Shown here piece by piece: positions 1 to 5,509 of a stretch of 8,249 nucleotides of DNA; position 1 is the stretch's first letter, and every line of letters starts with the position of its first letter. The position numbers were made by a program, and so were the translations under genes. Origin of the DNA: Thermoprotei archaeon (GTDB lineage Archaea > Thermoproteota > Thermoprotei_A > Sulfolobales > NBVN01); assembly GCA_003661745.1 (NCBI GenBank), contig QMWS01000026.1:1-8249 (forward strand), read 5' to 3'. The notes under the pieces are model-generated. The model saw only the letters and a program-made list of their open reading frames with translations, ran no database searches and had not been told where the DNA came from.

Positions 1-20
1 GCGATAGTTCCGGGATTAGA

Positions 21-1301
21 ATGAGTAGGTTTATCAAGTACCTCAAGTGCTCTAGATGTGACACTAAGTATTATTATGATGAGAAGCCAATTACATGTAA
101 AAACAATGATTTAGGTCGTCTTGATGTAAACTATGACTATAATTCTCTAAAGAATTTTACACAAAGGAGTACATCTCAAGAAAACCTTTAACTAGTTAAT
201 GGAAGTACTTTGTCTTACTACTACCTCGGAACGAAGAAAATATCGTTACATTAGGCGAGGGAGATATTCCACTCCTTGGAGCCACTAGATTAGGCGAAAA
301 GCTTGGATTAAAGAAGCTATACCTTAAGGACGAGACAAGAAATCCAACAGCAGGCTTTAAGTATAGAGGAATGCCAGTCTCTGTTAGTGTAGCTAAAGAG
401 TTTGGCTTTAAAAATGCAGTAACTGCTTCAAGCGGAAATGCAGCAGCCGCTCTGGCAGCCTACGCAGCTAAGGCGGGAATAAACGTTTAAGCATTTGTTA
501 TTGAGCAGGCAGATTACGACAAAATAGCACAGCTACTCTTTTACGGTGCAAAAGTATTTAGGGTTAGGGGATTAGGGAAGGAAGACCCTACCGTAAAGCT
601 TATGAGAGTAACATATGAGGAATTCGGCTTCTACCCGTCACCTAGTTTCGGTCCCTTTAATCCATATCAAATAGAAGGGAAGGATCTAAGACAATCTCAT
701 ACGAAAATATAGAACAGCTAAACTGAGAGGCCCTGACTGGATATTCGTTCCTGTTGGTGCGGCCTCACTACTCATTGGTATCTGGAAAGGTTTCAAAGAC
801 TACTTGGAGTTAGGCCTAACAAGTAGTTTACCAAGACTTTTGCTGTCTAATCAACGGGAAACCCACCATTTGTTAGGGCATTTAAAGAAAGACAGGATCC
901 GTACAACATAAGACCATGGGAGAAACCGCACACTATTGCTTGGGGGCTTGAAGATCCTTATTCATGGGATGGTGACGCAGGCTTAAAAGCATTATACGAG
1001 ACCAAGGGTGATGCAGAAGAGGTGCCAGACTCACTAATACTAGAGGCAATGCGACTCCTAGCCAGCTATGAAGGAATTTTTGCTGAACCGTCAGGAGCCG
1101 CAGGTCTAGCAGGATTTATGAAGGCTATCGAGGACAAGAAGATAGATAAAGATGAAGTAGTTGTCGTCGTTGTTACAGGCCATGGGCTAAAGGACCCGGA
1201 CGTTGTAAAAAGAAGTAGTTAGCGATGCACCAACAATAAACCCCGATATTGGGGAGTTTAAGAAAGCCCTTGCTAGCGTGTACGGTACTAAGCTAGGTTA
1301 G
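21..1301 (+). pseudogene. thrC: Threonine synthase pseudogene (multiple frameshifts and stops)
   Basis: Threonine synthase is the PLP enzyme that converts O-phosphohomoserine to threonine. Joining three frames rebuilds nearly the whole protein: ATG at 21 opens a zinc-ribbon-like N-terminus (KCSRCDTKYYYDEKPITC, then GRLDVNYDY); WKYFVLLLPRNEE and TLGEGDIPLL start at 200; NPTAGFKYRGM holds the PLP lysine (codon 359-361); then PDWIFVPVGAASLLIGIWKG, DPYSWDGDAGLKALYET, EGIFAEPSGAAGLAGF and VVVVTGHGLKDPD, ending with TAG at 1299-1301. Lesions seen: stop TAA 189-191 and a shift before 200; TAA 488-490; shifts near 683-688, 720-731 (TGA 724-726), 840-843 and in the A-run at 1207-1211; TAA 848-850. The family FKDRG reads FKYRG, and the fourth zinc Cys is not found. 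Genes to the right are intact over 6.8 kb, so real decay is likelier than sequencing error. Upstream neighbour is outside the window. Confidence 0.93.
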
Positions 1302-1371
1302 ACACACTACTTAGTAATACGCTATATCAGTGATTTTCCGTGATGTTATGAAGGCACATAATTTCCTGCTG

Positions 1372-1384
1372 ACTTAATTTAAGT
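1372..1384 (+). promoter_or_regulatory. Perfect short palindrome, possible TATA/operator for the nuclease gene
   Basis: ACTTAATTTAAGT is a perfect inverted repeat (6-nt arms, 1-nt centre) in the 146-bp spacer between the thrC pseudogene and the nuclease gene. Its AT-rich core at 1374-1382 could serve as an archaeal TATA element; transcription would then start near 1403, giving a leader of about 44 nt with a Shine-Dalgarno site. The rest of the spacer (1302-1447) shows no tRNA, terminator or coding signal. The symmetry may be chance, since the element is AT-rich. Confidence 0.3.
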
Positions 1385-1431
1385 AAAGCATTATTAGGTG
1401 TAGCTAAGAATCAGTAGGATGGGCGCTAGCT

Positions 1432-1436
1432 GAGGT
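1432..1436 (+). promoter_or_regulatory. Shine-Dalgarno site of the beta-CASP nuclease
   Basis: GAGGT, preceded by T, is complementary to the archaeal 16S rRNA 3' end and lies 11 nt before the ATG at 1448. It supports that start codon. The spacing is slightly long but acceptable. Confidence 0.55.
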
Positions 1437-1447
1437 CTGGGATCTAG

Positions 1448-2455
1448 ATGCAAGGTACTATAGCTAACAAATTATTGGATATTAATAGACATGGTGGTGT
1501 AGTAGCGAAGCAATATGTAGTTGTTGATGGGCATGAAAAGCTGTCCTTGAGAATCGCAACCCACGCTCACTCGGATCACCTAGTATCTCTTAATAAGAGT
1601 GTTAGCTCAGGAGTAACTATAGTGGGTACGGCACTGACCCTTGAATGGATAAGGGCTATGGGGTACAGGGTGCCTGAGAGGCTACTTAAGCCGGTGGAGT
1701 ACGGGAACTTAATAAAGGTAGGTGATGTTAAAGTTACGTTAGAAAAAGCGTGCCACATACCTGGTTCAGCACAGGTAATTATTGAGACAAGCAGTGGAGT
1801 AAGAGTAGTCTACACGAGTGATTTCAAGAAGCCGTTAGTAGGGACTCCAGTAATAAACGCTGATGTACTTGTTACTGATGCAACGTACGGAAATCCATCG
1901 TATGTAAGGGAATTTGATGACTGTATAGAGGTAATTCTAGCTGATCTGGTACGTGAATTATTGTCTAAGGGTCCGGTATACATCTACGGGTATTACGGTA
2001 AGATACAGGAAGTTATGGACGTACTTAGGAGGGAGGGTATCGATGCTCCCTTTATTCTTCCACACAAACAGTATATACTAGCTAGGATAGCTGAGAGGCA
2101 CGGCTTAAACTTAGGGACGTATCTGCACGTGAATTCAGCTGAAGCAGAGGATGTTATGAGAGATGGATGGTACATATACTTAACACACGTTAATTCACGC
2201 AAGATAATAGGAAGTAACTTAGGAAATCACATTATCTTAAGTGGCTGGGAGTTCAGGAAGCCGTATAGGCGCATAGGCAAGAATACGTGGCTCGTAGCAT
2301 TTAGTGACCACGCAGACTTTAGGGGGCTTATAAGGTATATTGAGGAGGCTAAGCCAAAGGAAATAATCGTTAATAGGGTTAGAAGTACTTGCGGAGACTT
2401 GTTTGTTGATTACATTAGGAGAAAACTAGGTATTAATGCGTTCTTACTCCCTTAA
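1448..2455 (+). CDS. Metallo-beta-lactamase/beta-CASP nuclease, SNM1-like (possibly DNA-specific)
   Basis: A 335-residue metallo-hydrolase of the beta-CASP group, which cleaves DNA or RNA with two zinc ions; probably cytoplasmic, with no signal peptide or membrane segment. Motif 2 is THAHSDHL (H39, H41, D43, H44), motif 3 is CHIPGSAQV (H103), motif 4 is YTSDF (D125), motif A is VTDATYG (D144), and motif B is FSDHAD (H288), preceded by SGWEF. Where RNA-type members such as CPSF73 carry the motif C His (VHG), this protein reads EIIVNRV (V308/N309). This resembles the Val-type motif C of SNM1/Artemis DNA nucleases, and Asp rather than Glu in motif A also fits SNM1. Size and the SGW...SDHAD ending also recall ligase-associated exonucleases of bacteria. 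No ligase gene is in view. The 3' end overlaps the convergent isomerase gene by 12 bp. The fold is certain; substrate and process (repair or RNA processing) are inferred. Confidence 0.88.
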   Translation: MQGTIANKLLDINRHGGVVAKQYVVVDGHEKLSLRIATHAHSDHLVSLNKSVSSGVTIVGTALTLEWIRAMGYRVPERLLKPVEYGNLIKVGDVKVTLEKACHIPGSAQVIIETSSGVRVVYTSDFKKPLVGTPVINADVLVTDATYGNPSYVREFDDCIEVILADLVRELLSKGPVYIYGYYGKIQEVMDVLRREGIDAPFILPHKQYILARIAERHGLNLGTYLHVNSAEAEDVMRDGWYIYLTHVNSRKIIGSNLGNHIILSGWEFRKPYRRIGKNTWLVAFSDHADFRGLIRYIEEAKPKEIIVNRVRSTCGDLFVDYIRRKLGINAFLLP

Positions 2456-3442
2456 CTCTTCTTCACGAATTACGAAGTCGTGCTCCTTCAGTTGCTCCTT
2501 AATGCTCAGTCCGTACTCCTCAATAAGTATTAGAATTGCTGCCTGTGGCGGTATAATGCCTTTCTCAGTTATTATTGCGTCTATGTACTCGGGTGGCGTA
2601 ACATCAAAGACAGGATTATATACTTCAACACCTGGGTTGTTCCTTAACCATTCATTACTAACTATTTCTGTAGGATCTCTTACCTCTATAGGAACTAGCT
2701 CACCTATCACTGTCCGTGGGCTAAATTTGTAGGTTTCTGTAGCTACGTACGTTCTTACTCTAGCTTCCTTAGCAACCAACGCTACGAGTGACGTACCTAT
2801 TTTATTTATTACTGCTCCATTAGCAGCCACAGTGTCAGCACCAACAATAACCTTTGAGACTTTCTTCATGAAGTACCTTACTGATGAATCAGGTATTAAA
2901 ATTACGTCTAAGCCTGCGTCAGCTAGTGCTTTAGCAGTTATCAGTCCCTGAAGTTTAGGTCTAGTCTCCTTCACGTACACCTTATTTACTTTTCCCAGTT
3001 TGTGTGCAGTCACTATAACGGAGACAGCTGCTGTGCTGTGGCAGTGTGTCATTACAACATCACCGTACTCGAGCCTCTTCGCACCTAGTTCACCAATTAT
3101 TTTCACTGCTTTACGTGAGTACTCAATGAAGTATTCAGCAGTTTTTATAACTAAGTCCTTAGCTTCGTCCAGAGATGTGGGCTTAGCCCTCTGAAGCCTA
3201 GTGAGAACGTAGGAGACAGCATTTGGCAGGGATACGGCTGTTGGTCTAGCAGATCTTACGTAATCGCCGACGATATTAATATATTCTATAAACTCTCTGA
3301 CGTCGCCTCCCTTGAATTCCTGGGCTGCGATTGCTAATGCTTCAGCAGCAGCCCTAGCTATCCTCCCTGCGCCTCTAATCCTCATAGTTCTTATATTTTC
3401 TCTTATCTCAATAACCTTACGTGGTATCTCAAACTTGGGCAT
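2444..3442 (-). CDS. Probable ribose-1,5-bisphosphate isomerase (eIF2B-related family)
   Basis: This 332-residue protein is of the archaeal e2b2/R15P isomerase branch of the eIF2B/MtnA superfamily. The enzyme converts ribose-1,5-bisphosphate to ribulose-1,5-bisphosphate in archaeal AMP and nucleoside breakdown, usually feeding type III Rubisco. Visible hallmarks are the N-terminal RIRGAGRIAR (21-30), RPTAVSLPNA (66-75), GDVVMTHCHSTAAVSV with catalytic-type C134, ETRPKLQG (159-166), VGADTVAANGAVINKIGT with D203, and FDVTPPEYIDAIITEKG (279-295). C134 and D203 correspond, from memory, to Cys133 and Asp202 of the Thermococcus kodakarensis enzyme, and length matches (about 324). The start ATG has a perfect GGAGGTGA six nt upstream, inside the end of the preceding eIF2B-like gene, so the two are probably translationally coupled. 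The older name 'translation initiation factor 2B subunit' would be a misannotation if the activity holds. No Rubisco or AMP phosphorylase is in view. Confidence 0.9.
   Translation of the reverse strand: MPKFEIPRKVIEIRENIRTMRIRGAGRIARAAAEALAIAAQEFKGGDVREFIEYINIVGDYVRSARPTAVSLPNAVSYVLTRLQRAKPTSLDEAKDLVIKTAEYFIEYSRKAVKIIGELGAKRLEYGDVVMTHCHSTAAVSVIVTAHKLGKVNKVYVKETRPKLQGLITAKALADAGLDVILIPDSSVRYFMKKVSKVIVGADTVAANGAVINKIGTSLVALVAKEARVRTYVATETYKFSPRTVIGELVPIEVRDPTEIVSNEWLRNNPGVEVYNPVFDVTPPEYIDAIITEKGIIPPQAAILILIEEYGLSIKEQLKEHDFVIREEELRE
2564..2869 (-). repeat. Identity blocks shared with the upstream paralogue (isomerase copy)
   Basis: Within the C-terminal half of the isomerase gene, four blocks are identical base for base to the eIF2B-like gene: 2564-2610 (47 nt), 2741-2773 (33 nt), 2805-2824 (20 nt) and 2835-2869 (35 nt). 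The partner blocks lie at 3549-3595, 3732-3764, 3796-3815 and 3826-3860. The first block covers the VTPPEYIDAIITE region without a single synonymous difference. Between the blocks and in the N-terminal halves the genes differ strongly. Confidence 0.9.
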
Positions 3443-4433
3443 ACCTGCTCACCTCCTTAAGTAGCTCATCTATTGATTCCAGCCTTGGAGGCCAGCCGTG
3501 AAGTTCACGTACAATTATTGGTATTGCCTGTGGTGCTATTAAGCCGTACTCAGTTATTATTGCGTCTATGTACTCGGGTGGCGTAACATCAAAGAGTGGC
3601 TCCTTAACTATTACCTTACCTGTCAATGTGCTCAGCTCCTCCTCTGGGATTATGAGCGTTGGTTCATTTAATATTACCCCCTCGATTAACTCGCCAAAAA
3701 CCGTTTCAAAACCGAATTTGTACGTACCTGCAGCTACGTACGTTCTTACTCTAGCTTCCTTAGCCGCTAATGCTATAGCTGACGTGCCTACCTTGTTTAT
3801 TACTGCTCCATTAGCTGCTACCGCATCAGCACCAACAATAACCTTTGAGACTTTCTTCATAATAAATCGAACAGCTGAGTCAACAATAAGTGTTGTCTTT
3901 ATCCCTATCTTATTTAGTATCTCGATAGTGTGTAGCCCTTCACCAATAGGTCTGGACTCAGTAACAATTACACTAAATTTCACGCCTCGCTCCTGTGCTT
4001 TACTAAGTAGTTTAATTACTGTCGCACTATATGAATGGGTTAAAATTACGTCACCATCAGATATTCTCCGTGAACCTAGTGTTGCAATTACTTCCTTAAC
4101 CTCCTCTATATTCTGCTTTATTCTGTTAATTATTTCGTGTGCCTTGTGGGTAGCCTTCTCATTGCCTACGCTCTTAAGTAGCTTAACGTACTCCCTTAGA
4201 AATTGTCTAGTCAGATTGATCATTACCAATGACGTCGGTCGGGCTTCCATAAATACAGGAATCCACTCAACTAAATACTTATTAAGCAAATCTGGGTAAT
4301 TCCTTGAGACAAAATCTATCATATCGAGTACCTTATACGCAGCTTCAGTTGAGCCTAGAATACGACCGCTCCTAAGATCTGCCGCAAGCTTTTCACTCAT
4401 CTTAATTATCTCCGTACTAAGTAAGGACGACAT
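3429..4433 (-). CDS. eIF2B alpha-like protein, paralogue of the isomerase without its catalytic Cys
   Basis: A 334-residue eIF2B/MtnA-superfamily protein aligning without gaps to the downstream isomerase over about residues 120-250. It has GDVILTHSYSATVIKLL (127-143), VIVTESRPIGEG, VGADAVAANGAVINKVGT (200-217, D203) and FDVTPPEYIDAIITEYG (281-297). The isomerase Cys134 is Ser134 here (THSYS, as in eukaryotic eIF2B alpha, THAYS), and RGAGRIAR is replaced by SGRILGST, so ribose-1,5-bisphosphate isomerase activity is unlikely. In eukaryotes eIF2B exchanges GDP on eIF2; archaeal alpha-like proteins have been reported to bind aIF2 alpha, but a sugar-phosphate or nucleotide ligand is equally possible. 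A hetero-oligomer with the neighbouring isomerase is conceivable, as the family forms dimers and hexamers. Start ATG 4433 has AGAGGG 7 nt upstream. The 3' end overlaps the isomerase start by 14 bp. Family certain, function not. Confidence 0.88.
   Translation of the reverse strand: MSSLLSTEIIKMSEKLAADLRSGRILGSTEAAYKVLDMIDFVSRNYPDLLNKYLVEWIPVFMEARPTSLVMINLTRQFLREYVKLLKSVGNEKATHKAHEIINRIKQNIEEVKEVIATLGSRRISDGDVILTHSYSATVIKLLSKAQERGVKFSVIVTESRPIGEGLHTIEILNKIGIKTTLIVDSAVRFIMKKVSKVIVGADAVAANGAVINKVGTSAIALAAKEARVRTYVAAGTYKFGFETVFGELIEGVILNEPTLIIPEEELSTLTGKVIVKEPLFDVTPPEYIDAIITEYGLIAPQAIPIIVRELHGWPPRLESIDELLKEVSRYAQV
3449..3456 (-). promoter_or_regulatory. Perfect Shine-Dalgarno of the isomerase, inside the upstream gene
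   Basis: On the minus strand GGAGGTGA matches the archaeal anti-Shine-Dalgarno along its full length and stands 6 nt before ATG 3442-3440. It lies within the last codons (Lys-Glu-Val-Ser) of the eIF2B-like gene. It fixes the isomerase start and allows strong independent or coupled initiation despite the 14-bp gene overlap. Confidence 0.85.
3549..3860 (-). repeat. Identity blocks shared with the downstream paralogue (eIF2B-like copy)
   Basis: Partner of the blocks in the isomerase gene: 3549-3595, 3732-3764, 3796-3815 and 3826-3860. The offset is 991 nt for the three blocks near residues 192-235 and 985 nt for the 47-nt block, reflecting a small length difference around residues 250-280. The repeats are direct and both genes are on the minus strand. 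Confidence 0.9.
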
Positions 4434-4441
4434 GGGCAGTC

Positions 4442-4498
4442 CCTCTTTAAGTAATAATGTACTTACGCAAGTAATTAAACTTGATTTGTGTTTTTAGA
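4442..4498 (-). promoter_or_regulatory. Putative promoter, half-site array and Shine-Dalgarno of the eIF2B-like/isomerase pair
   Basis: The 102-bp gap between the kinase stop and ATG 4433 is the only break in the minus-strand cluster. Reading the minus strand, a TATA-like TTTAATTA lies at 4479-4472 with AATCAAG before it as a possible BRE. Transcription would start near 4450, giving a leader of about 17 nt that contains AGAGGG (4447-4442), 7 nt before the ATG. A second AT-rich candidate is TCTAAAAAC (4498-4490). Three AAGTA/TACTT half-sites occur at 4449-4453, 4460-4464 and 4469-4473, in alternating orientation, spanning the TATA edge to the start site. This is typical of where an archaeal repressor would bind. 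I see no U-rich terminator for the kinase on this strand. Confidence 0.4.
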
Positions 4499-4535
4499 GT
4501 AACACAGGCTATTTGAAGCTAATACCGAAGAGATC

Positions 4536-5507
4536 TTATATGTCGAGCTCAGCTATTCTTGTACTGATTAGTCGAGAGCATTTATTTTTGAATAGCTTAA
4601 TTAACTCATTAAAGCGTGGACTTCCGCGTGGCTCCTCCTTAGAGGCGTTAATTGCAGCTGCACAATTAGATAGCTTAAGTGCCTCAATGTCGCTGTAGCC
4701 CATACTCTTTAGTGCAGTGAAGGCACCAACTAACGTATCGCCGCATCCGACAGTTGAGGCTAGCTCAAGTCCTAGCTCACGCAACGGAACTCCTCCAATC
4801 AAGTAGATAACTCTGTTTTTCAAGTCCACGTACTTAACGCCCCAGGCACCTTCTTTTATAACTAACTTTAATTCCGGATTCATCTTCAACAGCTTCCCCA
4901 CAGCTTCGGTCTCGTTTTTGCTACCAGTTAGAATAAGCAGTTCCTCTCTATTTGGTAGCAAGTAGTTAGTAGCTTTAATGATGTCTGCTAACTTACTGAG
5001 TCCTAAGTTAGACAAAGCGCCTGGATCCCACAGTATAACTCTACCTTTTTCCTGAGCTAGCTTAACAAGCATTGATGCGATAGGTAATGGCGGATTCATT
5101 ATTAAAACATATGATACTTTCTCCAGCACACTCGCTACATCATCTCTAACTTCCTCAGGTGTTAGGCAAGCATTAGCTCCGTAATAGCTATATATTGCTG
5201 ATTCCCCAGACTTATTAATAATTACGAATGCCTGTCCTGATTCGGCATCATCGATTACTTTTACCAGCGTTGTTATGACACCTTCATCCCTGAGCGCTCT
5301 TACGTGGGCCCTACCTATTTCATCATTCCCTACAGCACTAAGTAAGAACACCTTGCCTCTTCCTAGAATTCTCGCGGCAGCTACAGCAGCATTGCCTCCG
5401 GAGCCTCCCAGAAATCTCTTGATTTTCTTAACAACTGACTTAGGCGGAGCGAATCTATCGACGTACAGTGTTATGTCGTAGTTTAGGGAGCCAGCAACAA
5501 GAATCAA
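4536..5507 (-). CDS. PfkB/ribokinase-family sugar or nucleoside kinase (candidate ribose-1-phosphate kinase)
   Basis: A 323-residue cytoplasmic kinase of the PfkB family, of usual length (about 300-330). It starts with ILVAGSLNYDITLYVDRF (substrate-side Asp11), has the glycine-rich GGSGGNAAVAAARILG (34-49; first PfkB signature), the NREE motif (186-189), and the second signature STVGCGDTLVGAF (251-263) with catalytic base D257 and GCGD anion hole. These show ATP- or ADP-dependent phosphorylation of a sugar hydroxyl but not the substrate. Candidates are ribose-1-phosphate, a nucleoside (cytidine, inosine or adenosine), ribose or a sugar acid. The nearby ribose-1,5-bisphosphate isomerase favours ribose-1-phosphate or a nucleoside. 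The start is a TTG 2 nt after the ileS stop, with only a weak GGGG upstream, so translation is probably coupled to ileS. An ATP-PfkB phosphofructokinase role is not excluded. Confidence 0.88.
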   Translation of the reverse strand: MILVAGSLNYDITLYVDRFAPPKSVVKKIKRFLGGSGGNAAVAAARILGRGKVFLLSAVGNDEIGRAHVRALRDEGVITTLVKVIDDAESGQAFVIINKSGESAIYSYYGANACLTPEEVRDDVASVLEKVSYVLIMNPPLPIASMLVKLAQEKGRVILWDPGALSNLGLSKLADIIKATNYLLPNREELLILTGSKNETEAVGKLLKMNPELKLVIKEGAWGVKYVDLKNRVIYLIGGVPLRELGLELASTVGCGDTLVGAFTALKSMGYSDIEALKLSNCAAAINASKEEPRGSPRFNELIKLFKNKCSRLISTRIAELDI

Positions 5508-5509
5508 AA

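Noticed and set aside
1022..1222. Short open frame with VVVVTGHGLKDPD that could be taken as a small gene
   Set aside because: It is the C-terminal fragment of the thrC pseudogene and aligns with the family end region; it has no start signals of its own.
1340..1373. GTGATGT followed 22 nt later by CTGA, resembling C and D boxes of an archaeal sRNA
   Set aside because: The C box does not match RUGAUGA, no C'/D' pair or terminal stem is present, and the length is wrong for a 50-60 nt C/D RNA.
3568..4299. Long open frame (243 codons) on the plus strand opposite the eIF2B-like gene
   Set aside because: It is fully antisense to a well-supported gene, is Ser/Thr/Leu/Ile-rich with no recognisable motif, and has no Shine-Dalgarno; it mirrors the codon use of the real gene.
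2444..4433. Reading both genes as methylthioribose-1-phosphate isomerase (MtnA)
   Set aside because: The isomerase has the RGAGRIAR and THCHS pattern of R15P isomerase, and its paralogue has THSYS like eIF2B alpha; neither shows the MtnA-type pattern I would expect, although the fold is shared.
4500..4535. Possible terminator after the kinase gene
   Set aside because: The minus strand has no T-run or stable stem here; the only T-run (near 4490) is on the plus strand.
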